A stretch of DNA of 64,000 nucleotides from the NCBI RefSeq assembly GCF_900302495.1, contig NZ_OMKW01000001.1, positions 1 to 64,000 on the forward strand. The letters run 5' to 3'. Below the pieces are notes generated by a model. That model had not been told where the DNA came from. It did not search any database and saw only the letters and a list, made by a program, of their open reading frames with translations. The stretch is from Pontivivens insulae (GTDB taxonomy: Bacteria; Pseudomonadota; Alphaproteobacteria; Rhodobacterales; Rhodobacteraceae). Of this stretch, positions 1 to 10,024 are shown one piece after another; position 1 is the stretch's first letter, and each line of letters begins with the position of its first letter. The translations under genes were made by a program, and so were the position numbers.

Positions 1-226
1 AGCTGACACCAATATCATCGGGAAACTTTCGAAACCCTAACTGGCTAGACATACAAACAGTCCATTGTCGCATCGACAACCAAACCGCCCGCATATCCCT
101 TCAATATACTTTCAATTTTTAAAGAGCTCAGAGACAAAAACACCTTGCCGCCGTTCCCAGCGCCTTGGCTTAAGTCCTTATCTCTGTGTCCCGACCGTGT
201 GGACTGTGTCGTCCCCGCCGCCGGTG
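1..226 (-). other. rRNA operon leader (pre-16S), partial
   Basis: Read on the minus strand, this stretch has the typical alphaproteobacterial pre-16S leader: a boxA-like antitermination site, then an AT-rich segment with GATATGCGGGCGGTTTGG, then TGTTTGTATGTCT and, at the window edge, GGTGTCAGCT. In known rRNA leaders of this group these precede the 16S gene closely, so 16S should begin just off the left edge. The leader runs from a promoter at 233-261. No protein-coding gene is supported here; positions 262-444, between this promoter and the next gene, show no further gene. What I see are the promoter, boxA and leader-like segments; the rRNA identity is inferred from recall of such leaders. 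Confidence 0.8.
119..128 (-). promoter_or_regulatory. boxA-like antitermination element of rRNA leader
   Basis: The minus strand reads AGCTCTTTAA, matching nine of ten bases of the Escherichia coli boxA core TGCTCTTTAA. It lies about 100 nt downstream of the predicted rRNA start. BoxA RNA is bound by NusB and S10 (NusE) to prevent premature termination in rRNA operons. Confidence 0.7.
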
Positions 227-232
227 AAGGGG

Positions 233-261
233 TATCTATGGGGTAGCGCAGAGTCGCGCAA
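233..261 (-). promoter_or_regulatory. rRNA operon promoter
   Basis: On the minus strand a -35 TTGCGC (256-261) and a -10 TAGATA (233-238) are separated by exactly 17 bp. An A-rich segment lies directly upstream (a run of A on the minus strand at about 265-271). The promoter feeds the rRNA leader to its left and is divergent from the fasciclin gene. Confidence 0.75.
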
Positions 262-444
262 GCGCTTTTTTGCGGAAATCCGTCAGAAAGTTGCAGTTTT
301 CTGCTAAGTCACTCTTTTTAATAAATATATCAGCTCAATTTCCATTCTACCTGCGACAGGTGGGCACGGTCAGGAACGTTTGGAGCCCCCAAGAGTAGGT
401 CTTTTGTGAGCCCCATAGGGCAATTTGCACATAAAGGAGTTACC

Positions 445-963
445 ATGACCTATTCGCTCAAAGCACTTGCCGCTTCGACCGCCCTGACCGCAGCCATCGC
501 ACTGCCCGCATCCGCAGACACCATTGCCGAAGTTGCCTCTGACGCGTCGCAGTTTTCGACATTGGTGGCAGCTGTTGGCGCGGCCGACCTGACTGCGACC
601 CTGGGTGACGAAGGTCCATTCACCGTTCTGGCGCCGAATGACGAAGCATTTGCCAAGCTGCCCGAGGGCACAGTCGAAATGCTGTTGATGCCAGAGAACA
701 AGGATCAGTTGGTAGAGATCCTGAGCTACCACGTAATCCCGGGTTACGTGCACGGCGGCACGATCACCGCAGCCGAGCTGGACGAAACAGATGAAGAGCC
801 GCTGGTCTTCCAGACCGTGCAGGGCCAGGCGATCGCGTTCACTGAGTCCGAGATCGACAACCTGCCGATGGTCAATGACAATGCCATGATCGTTGCGCTG
901 GACATCGAGGCAAGCAACGGCCTGATCCATGAGATTGACACGGTGCTGATGCCAGAGGGCTGA
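445..963 (+). CDS. Fasciclin (FAS1) domain secreted protein
   Basis: This encodes a 172-residue exported protein with one FAS1 domain. Residues 1-24 form a signal peptide ending in ALPASA. The FAS1 signatures follow: a TLVAAVGAADL segment, the H1-type block GPFTVLAPNDEAF, a YHVIPG segment and a C-terminal ASNGLIHEIDTVLMP block. FAS1 proteins of this size are periplasmic or surface adhesion-type proteins without known enzymatic activity. The ATG at 445 was chosen because AAAGGAG lies just upstream and the signal peptide starts there; a GTG at 406 is open but unlikely. The gene is monocistronic and is followed by a strong terminator at 983-1013. Confidence 0.9.
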   Translation: MTYSLKALAASTALTAAIALPASADTIAEVASDASQFSTLVAAVGAADLTATLGDEGPFTVLAPNDEAFAKLPEGTVEMLLMPENKDQLVEILSYHVIPGYVHGGTITAAELDETDEEPLVFQTVQGQAIAFTESEIDNLPMVNDNAMIVALDIEASNGLIHEIDTVLMPEG

Positions 964-982
964 TTTGCCCAAATGTCTAATG

Positions 983-1013
983 AAAGGGGCAGCCGTCTGG
1001 CTGCCCCTTTTTT
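983..1013 (+). terminator. Intrinsic terminator after FAS1 gene
   Basis: A perfect nine-base-pair stem (GGGGCAGCC at 986-994, GGCTGCCCC at 999-1007), extended by A-T pairs, has a GTCT loop and is followed by six T. It sits between the convergent 3' ends of the FAS1 gene and clpB. The A run on the other side could give weak termination of clpB too. Confidence 0.9.
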
Positions 1014-1035
1014 GTTTCCGTGTTCTTTGTTTTTC

Positions 1036-3615
<2,580 letters not shown>

Positions 3616-3696
3616 CGCATTCTCCTGTCATAAGCGCCATGTCTCGCGATGCCCTGCAGTAGGCACATCGCCAATGGCCTTCAGTTGATGATTGAT

Positions 3697-3725
3697 ATTT
3701 GGGGTGGGCGGATTGGGGTATCAAG
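3697..3725 (-). promoter_or_regulatory. Heat-shock (RpoH-type) promoter of clpB
   Basis: The minus strand has CTTGAT (3720-3725), a 15-bp spacer and CCCCAAAT (3697-3704). This fits the sigma32 pattern CTTGAA / CCCCATnT with one mismatch in each box. It lies about 80 bp upstream of the clpB start. Confidence 0.65.
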
Positions 3726-3865
3726 GCGAAGCAGCATTCGAGCGCTGACAACCTGGCAGATGCGAGCAACATCGGGCCAGTGTCGCCGCCCCCCGGCGGC
3801 GCGCTGCGCGGATCGCACGCTTAAGCACCTCGACAAACGCACGCCACGCTAAGAAAAACACTCCT

Positions 3866-6265
3866 ATGAGCTTGCCAATCGAACCGATCCTGCCCGACCT
3901 CGTGGCGACCCTGCGCACCCACAATCGCATCGTGCTGCAAGCGCCGCCCGGAGCTGGCAAGACAACCATGGTTCCGCTCGCCCTCCTGCCGGAGGTCCCA
4001 GGCAAGATCGTCATGCTTGAACCGCGCCGCGTGGCCGCGCGTGCGGCGGCGGCCCGCCTTGCCGATCTTTTGGGCGAACCATTGGGCACACAGGTTGGCT
4101 ATCGCATGCGTGGCGATGCCAAACCGGGCAGCCGGATCGAGGTTGTAACCGAAGGCATCCTCACCCGCATGATCCAGTCCGATCCTGAATTGACAGGCAT
4201 CGGCACCGTCATTTTCGATGAATTCCACGAACGCTCCCTGCAGGCCGATCTCGGCCTGGCGCTGACGCTCGAAATCGCAGAGGCGCTGCGCGATGACCTC
4301 AACATCGTCGTAATGTCTGCAACGCTCGATGCCGGACCGGTTGCGGACTTGATTGGCGCAGAGATCATTACGTCAGAGGGCCGGAGTTATCCGGTCGAAA
4401 CACGACACATCCCGCGTCCGCTCAAACCAGAGGAACGACGCGGCCAACGCCTCGCCACGCATGTGGCCGCAACCGTGCGGCAAGCTTTGGCCGAAGAAGA
4501 CGGCTCCATCCTTGTCTTCCTGCCCGGTCAGGGGGAGATTGCGCGAACAGCGGCGCTTCTGACCGACTTGCCCAGCGATGTAGAAGTCCATCAGCTGTTC
4601 GGCGCAATGAAATTGGCCGACCAACGGCGCGCCGTCGCACCTGCAGATCAGGGCCGCAAGGTCGTGCTCGCCACATCCATCGCTGAAACGTCGCTGACGA
4701 TTGACGGGGTGCGGATCGTGATTGATGCCGGTCTCGCGCGGCGGGCACGCTTTGATCCGGCCTCGGGCATGTCACGACTGGTGACAGAACGCGTCACGCG
4801 GGCCGAGGCTGAACAGCGGCGCGGGCGCGCCGGCCGCACAGCGCCGGGCATTTGCATTCGCCTTTGGACAGCCGGTGAAGAAGGCGCATTGGCCGCCTAC
4901 CCCCTGCCCGAGATCGCGGATGCGGATCTGACCGGCCTCGCGCTCGATCTGGCCGCGTGGGGAGCCACTCCCGATCAACTGACGTTTCTCACACCGCCCC
5001 CCGACAAGGCATTAACGGAGGCGCAGTCGCTTTTGCAGGCCCTCAACTGTCTTGAAGGCAACGGACTGACACCGCACGGCAAGGCCGTTGCGCGATTGCC
5101 GGTCCATCCAAGGCTCGCCCATATGCTGTTGCGTGCTGGCAAGTCTGCTCCGCGCGCCGCCCGGATCGCCGCATTGCTAGAGGCGCGCGGCCCTCGCATC
5201 AACGACGGCAGCGATATGTCCCGCGCCCTTGATCGCCTTGGCGATCGGCCAGAGTTGATGAGAGAGGCAAAGCGCCTCGCCAAACTCGTTCCAGCCCGCG
5301 AGAGTGAAAAGATCAACGATGGAGCGCTGCTATCTCTCGCGTATCCCGATCGCATCGCCAAACGGCGTCCCGGCGACCGCCCGCGCTATCACCTCTCGGG
5401 CGGCAAGGGCGTGACGCTCGACGACGCCGACGCGCTTGCCAAGCAAGACATGCTCGTCATTGCGGAAACCGATGGACACCCGACCGAAGCCAAGGTGAGA
5501 GCCGCGCTGCCCGTGACCCTTTCAGATCTGCGTCCATTGCATAACTCGCAATTCAAGACCGTGACCGTCTGCGAGTGGTCCCGCCGTCATCGCAGGGTCG
5601 ACGCGCGGGAGCGGGATATGCTGGGCGCGCTGGTTCTTGAGGATAGACGGTGGACCGACCCGCCCTCGGACGCCGTTCTGTCCGCGGCATTGGACGGTGT
5701 TCGGGATCTGGGCCTTGCAGCGCTCGGCTGGACAAAGGCGAGCAGGCTTTTGCGAACTCGGATCAGCATTGCCGGTTCAGGCTTTCCCGACGTCAGTGAT
5801 GCAACCCTGCTGGACAGCCTGCCCGATTGGCTGGGGCCCCATTTCCACGGCCAGCGGACCGCTGCCGATTTTGCAGATTTCGATCCGCTGGAAGCACTTC
5901 GCGCGATGCTCGATTGGAACGCGCAACAGGAACTCGACGCGCGGGTCCCGGCGAAATTCCGGGCGCCCACCGGCACGCAGGTCGCTATAGATTGGAGCGA
6001 TCCAACCAATCCGGCCATTGCGATCCGCCTGCAAGAGCTGTTCGGGCTGACCGAGCATCCGACCGTCGCGGGTCTGGCGATCCGACTCGATCTGTTGTCC
6101 CCCGCTGGGCGGCCGGTCCAGTCGACATCGGACCTGCCTGGGTTCTGGGCAACCTCATACGCTGATGTGCGTAAGGACATGCGCGGGCGCTATCCCCGCC
6201 ATCCCTGGCCGGAGGATCCAGCACAGGCTGAGGCAACGCGTCGGGCGAAACCGCGAGGGACGTAA
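3866..6265 (+). CDS. hrpB: ATP-dependent helicase HrpB
   Basis: HrpB is a DEAH-box helicase of bacteria whose physiological substrate is not firmly established. The 799-residue protein shows Walker A GAGKTT (29-34), DEFH box (118-121), SAT (151-153), a helicase C domain with IAETSLTIDGVR and the QRRGRAGRT motif near 316, then a helicase-associated domain and the HrpB-specific C-terminal domain. Length is typical for HrpB and shorter than HrpA. The ATG at 3866 gives a standard N-terminus but has no convincing Shine-Dalgarno sequence. It is divergent from clpB and followed 86 bp later by the amidohydrolase gene. Confidence 0.95.
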   Translation: MSLPIEPILPDLVATLRTHNRIVLQAPPGAGKTTMVPLALLPEVPGKIVMLEPRRVAARAAAARLADLLGEPLGTQVGYRMRGDAKPGSRIEVVTEGILTRMIQSDPELTGIGTVIFDEFHERSLQADLGLALTLEIAEALRDDLNIVVMSATLDAGPVADLIGAEIITSEGRSYPVETRHIPRPLKPEERRGQRLATHVAATVRQALAEEDGSILVFLPGQGEIARTAALLTDLPSDVEVHQLFGAMKLADQRRAVAPADQGRKVVLATSIAETSLTIDGVRIVIDAGLARRARFDPASGMSRLVTERVTRAEAEQRRGRAGRTAPGICIRLWTAGEEGALAAYPLPEIADADLTGLALDLAAWGATPDQLTFLTPPPDKALTEAQSLLQALNCLEGNGLTPHGKAVARLPVHPRLAHMLLRAGKSAPRAARIAALLEARGPRINDGSDMSRALDRLGDRPELMREAKRLAKLVPARESEKINDGALLSLAYPDRIAKRRPGDRPRYHLSGGKGVTLDDADALAKQDMLVIAETDGHPTEAKVRAALPVTLSDLRPLHNSQFKTVTVCEWSRRHRRVDARERDMLGALVLEDRRWTDPPSDAVLSAALDGVRDLGLAALGWTKASRLLRTRISIAGSGFPDVSDATLLDSLPDWLGPHFHGQRTAADFADFDPLEALRAMLDWNAQQELDARVPAKFRAPTGTQVAIDWSDPTNPAIAIRLQELFGLTEHPTVAGLAIRLDLLSPAGRPVQSTSDLPGFWATSYADVRKDMRGRYPRHPWPEDPAQAEATRRAKPRGT

Positions 6266-6351
6266 TGCGGCAAGATGCATCGACGCAGGTGCGGCGCAGG
6301 TTATGTTAGGCACATAGCGCGATTCGCGCGTTCCCCGGCTCAAGGCAAATC

Positions 6352-7206
6352 ATGGTCCCGTTCCGCCTGACGATCCCCACCGGCCCAACTGGCCCGGCAG
6401 TGTTCAGCTCCCCCCATTCGGGGTCGGAGTATCCGGCGGAATTTGTAAGGTCGAGCCAACTGGACGCACGCACGCTGCGCTCCTCCGAAGATGCCTTTGT
6501 GGATCAGCTCTTCGCCTGCGCCCCAGACTATGACGCCCCCTTGATCGCCGCTGTCGCACCGCGCGCTTTTGTCGATCTCAACCGCGCACGAGAAGAACTT
6601 GACCCGGCAGCGGTTGCCGTTCCGCGTCGCGCAGGGCTCAATCCGCGTGTGAGCGCCGGACTAGGCGTCATCCCCCGCGTCGTTTCGGAAGGCCGCGTGA
6701 TCCGCTCTGGTCGCATCTCGGCCCTCGCAGCGGAAACGCGCCTGCGCGACGCTTACGATCCCTACCACGACTGCCTCGAACGACTTCTGCGCACAGCGCG
6801 CACGCGCCACGGTCAGGCTTTCCTGATCGACTGTCACTCCATGCCTCACGACGCGCTGCGCAGCCTGGCCGACGAAGGGCCGCAACAGCCTGAGATCATT
6901 CTGGGCGACCGGTTCGGAACGGCCTGTGCGCCATGGGTTTTGGAGCAGGCGCAGGACGCATTTGTCCGCCACGGCTTTCGCGTTCTGGTCAATCGCCCCT
7001 TTGCGGGCGGATACATCACGCGCCTGCATGGCCAGCCGTCAAAGGGACGGCACGCGCTACAGATTGAAATCGACCGTGCTCTCTACATGGATGAGAAGCG
7101 GATCAAACAGCATGCCGGATTTGCAGAGTTGCAGGAGCGTTTGCGTCCCGTGATTGCTGAGTTGGCGCAGCTGGGCGCCGCGCGCAACACGCTGGCCGCC
7201 GAATAA
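6352..7206 (+). CDS. N-formylglutamate amidohydrolase family protein
   Basis: The 284-residue protein belongs to the N-formylglutamate amidohydrolase (HutG/FGase, PF05013) family, metal-dependent hydrolases that release formate from N-formylglutamate in one histidine-degradation route. Visible family motifs are PHSG (21-24), RAFVDLNR (72-79) and DCHSMP (161-166), which carry likely metal-binding His and Asp residues, and a C-terminal LQIEI segment. No hut genes are adjacent, so the substrate could differ from formylglutamate; several Rhodobacterales carry stand-alone homologues. It is followed by an intergenic region holding a minus-strand small RNA candidate. Confidence 0.88.
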   Translation: MVPFRLTIPTGPTGPAVFSSPHSGSEYPAEFVRSSQLDARTLRSSEDAFVDQLFACAPDYDAPLIAAVAPRAFVDLNRAREELDPAAVAVPRRAGLNPRVSAGLGVIPRVVSEGRVIRSGRISALAAETRLRDAYDPYHDCLERLLRTARTRHGQAFLIDCHSMPHDALRSLADEGPQQPEIILGDRFGTACAPWVLEQAQDAFVRHGFRVLVNRPFAGGYITRLHGQPSKGRHALQIEIDRALYMDEKRIKQHAGFAELQERLRPVIAELAQLGAARNTLAAE

Positions 7207-7217
7207 CTGAACTCCAT

Positions 7218-7248
7218 AAAAAAAAGGCCGTGTCGGTCTGACACGGCC
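7218..7248 (-). terminator. Intrinsic terminator of the small RNA candidate
   Basis: The nine-base-pair stem GGCCGTGTC/GACACGGCC (7226-7234, 7240-7248) is followed on the minus strand by eight consecutive U (7218-7225). On the plus strand no T run follows, so it acts leftward. It could also stop dinB read-through. Confidence 0.9.
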
Positions 7249-7300
7249 CAAGTCTAGGGAGGAAACGCCCATGAAGGGCGACAATGTCGAAACATTGTGC
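7218..7300 (-). ncRNA. Candidate trans-acting small RNA (about 83 nt)
   Basis: On the minus strand a compact transcript can be drawn. A 5' hairpin has arms ACAATGT/ACATTGT (7292-7298 and 7281-7287) closed by a UUCG loop. A second hairpin CGCCC/GGGCG (7276-7280 and 7266-7270) follows, then an unpaired linker containing UUUCCUCCC (7257-7265), complementary to Shine-Dalgarno sequences. Last comes an intrinsic terminator (7226-7248) with eight U. A sigma70-like promoter (7306-7333) places the start at about 7300. It lies between convergent protein genes and encodes no obvious protein. The architecture resembles alphaproteobacterial anti-SD small RNAs such as the alpha-r14/NfeR1 type, but family membership is inference. 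Confidence 0.7.
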
Positions 7301-7305
7301 ATATG

Positions 7306-7333
7306 AGTATATGCTGCATTGCACATAAAGCAA
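7306..7333 (-). promoter_or_regulatory. Promoter of the small RNA candidate
   Basis: The minus strand has TTGCTT (7328-7333), a 16-bp spacer and TATACT (7306-7311). The start would fall six to seven bases later, directly at the first hairpin of the proposed RNA. Confidence 0.6.
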
Positions 7334-7473
7334 GCCATACGGCTCACCCCACGTCAATTCTCACGAAATCCAACCTAAGTGCCTGAAAAACAAAGCCCCA
7401 ATTGTTTCGATTGAAAAATTAACCGTTCAATCAAAAATGCATAGCTGCCATGCAAGTATGCTGCGGCGCAAAA

Positions 7474-8760
7474 TTATCGCAGCGCGCGACCCTTCAGAAT
7501 CGCATCTTCGCCAAATTTTTCCCTTATCCGATCACTCGCCCGCTCGGCCGCACGACGCCTTGGGGCATCGGGGTCCAAAAGATCAGGCGCGGCATCCGAT
7601 CCGCCATAGGCACTGAGATGGGACAGACCGACACCCAGCAGACGAAATGGGCCCTTTGGCAATTCCCGCTCCAGCAATGGGCGGGTCGCGTTATAGATTT
7701 CATCGGCAAGCTGGGTCGGGGCCTCTAGCCGCGTTTGCCGACTTATGGTCCTGAAATCCCTACTTTTCAGTTTAAGGTTCACCGTGGACCCCGCCAGATC
7801 CTTTGCCTTGCACCGGTCCGACACTTTCAGCGCGAGCCGCCACAGATGCCCGTCCAGAAGATCGAGGTCGGATATGTCCTCGCTGAAGGTGCGCTCATTC
7901 GAGACAGACTTGACCGGATCACGTGTGCTCACCTGCCGACTGTCCATACCATTGGAAAGACGCCAGATATGCGCCCCCATACCCCCGTATTTGCGAAACA
8001 GATCCTCCTCTGAATAACGCCGGATATCCGTGACCGTGCGGATGCCGTCCCGTTCGAGCCGGGCCCGCATCGCAGCGCCAACGCCCCAGATCATGCCGAC
8101 AGGGCGGCCTTCCAGAAAGTCGAGCGTCTCCGCCCGGCCAATCACTGAAAATCCACGTGGTTTGTCGAGGTCGGAGGCAACTTTTGCCAAAAACTTGTTG
8201 TGGCTCAAACCAATCGAGATCGTGATTCCCGTTTCTGTCTCAATCGTTTGCGCCAACTTTGCCAACAGAACCGCCGGAGGCGCGCCATGCAGGCGTCCGG
8301 TGCCGGTCAGATCAAGAAAAGCCTCATCCAGACTAATCGGCTGAATTGCCGGGGTGAGTTGCTCCATCAGGGTTCGAATCTGCCGCGAAACGTCGGCATA
8401 GACGTTCATCCGCGTGGGAACGACCACTGCTTCTGGGCAAAGTTTGAGTGCCTTGAACATCGGCATCGCAGAGCGGACGCCCTTGATTCTGGCAACATAA
8501 CAAGCCGTTGTGACAACACCGCGCTTTCCTCCGCCCACAATGACGGGCTGATCGCGCAGATGCGGATGATCGCGCTTTTCCACGCTGGCATAGAAAGCGT
8601 CGCAGTCCATATGCGCGATGCTGAGCGAGAAGAGTTCATCGTGCGCCTTGATACGTGGGGAGCCGCAGGTCCGGCATCGGGCAGGACCGGGATTCTGATC
8701 AAGACAGTCGCGACAGACACGGTCCAAAACGCTCAAATCCCTTGTGCACAATCCGTGCAC
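7474..8760 (-). CDS. dinB: DNA polymerase IV with N-terminal zinc-ribbon-like segment
   Basis: DinB is a Y-family translesion polymerase. The polymerase core carries MDCDAF (51-56, first catalytic Asp) and SLDEAF (143-148, catalytic Asp-Glu), then thumb and little-finger regions to residue 428. Unlike the E. coli enzyme (351 residues), about 45 residues precede the core and include four cysteines in CxxC pairs (C16, C19, C29, C32), a zinc-ribbon-like pattern. The start is uncertain: GTG at 8760 gives the longest product but lacks a Shine-Dalgarno sequence, while TTG codons at 8736 or 8727 lie just after AAGGG and keep all four cysteines. It follows pyrF and sits beside the 11-bp repeats at 8744-8793. 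Confidence 0.93.
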   Translation of the reverse strand: MHGLCTRDLSVLDRVCRDCLDQNPGPARCRTCGSPRIKAHDELFSLSIAHMDCDAFYASVEKRDHPHLRDQPVIVGGGKRGVVTTACYVARIKGVRSAMPMFKALKLCPEAVVVPTRMNVYADVSRQIRTLMEQLTPAIQPISLDEAFLDLTGTGRLHGAPPAVLLAKLAQTIETETGITISIGLSHNKFLAKVASDLDKPRGFSVIGRAETLDFLEGRPVGMIWGVGAAMRARLERDGIRTVTDIRRYSEEDLFRKYGGMGAHIWRLSNGMDSRQVSTRDPVKSVSNERTFSEDISDLDLLDGHLWRLALKVSDRCKAKDLAGSTVNLKLKSRDFRTISRQTRLEAPTQLADEIYNATRPLLERELPKGPFRLLGVGLSHLSAYGGSDAAPDLLDPDAPRRRAAERASDRIREKFGEDAILKGRALR

Positions 8761-8793
8761 ACAGCGTGCACTACCCGTACACCGATTTTACAC
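8744..8793. repeat. Tandem 11-bp-phased GTGCAC repeats upstream of dinB
   Basis: GTGCAC occurs at 8744, 8755 and 8766, followed by GTACAC at 8777 and TTACAC at 8788, each exactly 11 bp apart. The array overlaps the 5' end and upstream region of dinB and ends 17 bp before the pyrF stop. Helical phasing suggests a protein-binding array. Alphaproteobacterial LexA is known to bind 11-bp-spaced GTTC direct repeats, so a related operator is possible but not shown. Confidence 0.7.
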
Positions 8794-8809
8794 ATGTGCA
8801 GGGTCGGTG

Positions 8810-9502
8810 TTAACGGGCAGGCAGCTCTGCCAGAACGGCCGCCGCCGCCGCTTTTGGATCATCGGCCTGCCAGATCGGGCGGCCAACCACGATGTGATCC
8901 GCCCCGTCGCCGATTGCTGAAGCCGGTGTCGCGACGCGTTTCTGATCGCCCAACGCCGCCCCGGCAGGCCGAACGCCCGGTGTGACGATCAGCTTACCTA
9001 CGGATTCGGAGAGCGCCCGGATCATCCCGGCTTCTTGTGGTGAGGCAATGACACCATCCGCGCCCGCCTCCAGTGCTCGGCCAGCACGCTCTGCCACCAG
9101 ATCGGGGATCGCCCCGTCCCGGATCAGCGCAGCGTCGAGGTCGTCGCGATCAAGGCTGGTCAGAATCGTCACGGCGAGAATCTTCAGATCAGACCCCGCC
9201 GCACCTTCCCGAGCAGCCCTCACGACATGCGGGTCGCCATGAACCGTCAGAAAATCGAGGTCGAATTGCGCAAGGCCCCTAACCGCCGCCTCAACCGTGG
9301 CGCCGATATCAAACAGCTTCATATCGAGGAAAATGCGGTGGCCCTGCTCTTTCAACTCATTGGCCAGCGCCAATCCGCCCCCGGTCAGCATGCCCAGACC
9401 GATCTTGTAAAAACCGACCTCGGGACCAATGCGGTCAACCATTTCCATGCCAGCGATTGCATTGGGCACATCAAGGGCCACGATCAGGCGGTCATCGCGC
9501 AT
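8810..9502 (-). CDS. pyrF: Orotidine 5'-phosphate decarboxylase
   Basis: PyrF converts orotidine monophosphate to UMP, the last step of de novo pyrimidine synthesis, in the cytoplasm. The 230-residue TIM-barrel protein has the catalytic array DMKLFD with D60, K62 and D65, plus substrate-contacting D11 and K33, and the C-terminal phosphate-binding VGRPIW segment. The ATG at 9502 was chosen because AGGAG lies seven bases upstream and the product begins with the family-typical segment RLIVALD; a longer open frame to 9736 overlaps rpmB and its terminator. It is transcribed toward dinB. Confidence 0.96.
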   Translation of the reverse strand: MRDDRLIVALDVPNAIAGMEMVDRIGPEVGFYKIGLGMLTGGGLALANELKEQGHRIFLDMKLFDIGATVEAAVRGLAQFDLDFLTVHGDPHVVRAAREGAAGSDLKILAVTILTSLDRDDLDAALIRDGAIPDLVAERAGRALEAGADGVIASPQEAGMIRALSESVGKLIVTPGVRPAGAALGDQKRVATPASAIGDGADHIVVGRPIWQADDPKAAAAAVLAELPAR

Positions 9503-9517
9503 CGTATTCTCCTGGTC

Positions 9518-9540
9518 AAAATATCCCCGCCGGAGGCTGC
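9518..9540. repeat. Dispersed 23-bp extragenic repeat, copy 1
   Basis: The 23 bp beginning AAAATATCCCCGCC and ending GGAGGCTGC are identical to 33408-33430. This copy lies 16 bp upstream of the pyrF ATG, downstream of the rpmB terminator. Similar CCTCCGGCGGGG-ATATTT elements recur, as far as I recall, at gene ends in Rhodobacterales genomes. Confidence 0.75.
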
Positions 9541-9567
9541 GACGGCTCAGTTGGTGCTTCGCATACG

Positions 9568-9603
9568 AAAAAGCCCCGCCGGTCACAACCGGGCGGGGCT
9601 TTC
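9568..9603 (-). terminator. Intrinsic terminator of rpmB
   Basis: A GC-rich stem (AAGCCCCG...CCGGT with ACCGG...CGGGGCTT, one bulged base) and a CACA loop are followed on the minus strand by a run of T. It lies 21 bp after the rpmB stop. Confidence 0.85.
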
Positions 9604-9623
9604 TAACATCAATCGAGGCTGGA

Positions 9624-9911
9624 TCAGGCTGCCGCCAGAGCCGCCGCAATGTCTTTCTTAACCTTCGCAGCCGCCGGGGACAGATCGGCTTCCTTCGCCT
9701 TGGCGAGGAAGTTGTCGAGACCGCCGCGGTGATCAACGCTGCGCATTGCAGCAGCGGACACGCGGAATTTGAAAGAACGGCCCAGCGCGTCGGACATCAA
9801 TGTCACATCGTTCAGGTTCGGCAGGAACCGACGACGGGTTTTGTTGTTGGCGTGGGAAACATTGTTACCGGTCTGAACGCCCTTACCGGTCAACTCGCAA
9901 CGACGAGACAT
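9624..9911 (-). CDS. rpmB: 50S ribosomal protein L28
   Basis: L28 is a small structural protein of the large subunit. The 95-residue product starts with the family signature [10 protein letters not shown], followed by [12 protein letters not shown], matching alphaproteobacterial L28, which is longer than the E. coli protein (78 residues) through a C-terminal Ala/Lys-rich tail. It is a single gene with its own terminator at 9568-9603. The upstream 113 bp to meaB hold a weak TTGCAT / GAATAG promoter candidate. Confidence 0.97.
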   Translation of the reverse strand: MSRRCELTGKGVQTGNNVSHANNKTRRRFLPNLNDVTLMSDALGRSFKFRVSAAAMRSVDHRGGLDNFLAKAKEADLSPAAAKVKKDIAAALAAA

Positions 9912-10024
9912 GGGACAACCCCTTTACACTCTGCTTGTCAGGTTGACGAGGCACACACCTATTCGGGCAGACCTTCGCCTTATGCAATTTCGAGCCGTTT
10001 CCTTAGCCGCGTGTCGACAGGGCG

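Noticed and set aside
65-307. 80-codon plus-strand frame at the left end
   Set aside because: It covers the minus-strand rRNA promoter, leader and boxA, has no family resemblance and no ribosome-binding site.
7271-7306. Eleven-codon reading frame with GGGAGG upstream (plus strand)
   Set aside because: The GGGAGG and ATG are better explained as complement of the small RNA linker and second hairpin on the minus strand; the peptide is very short and lacks a plus-strand promoter.
8744-8793. GTGCAC tandem repeats considered as a CRISPR-like array
   Set aside because: Units are 11 bp with 5-bp spacers, far too short for CRISPR, and no cas genes are present.
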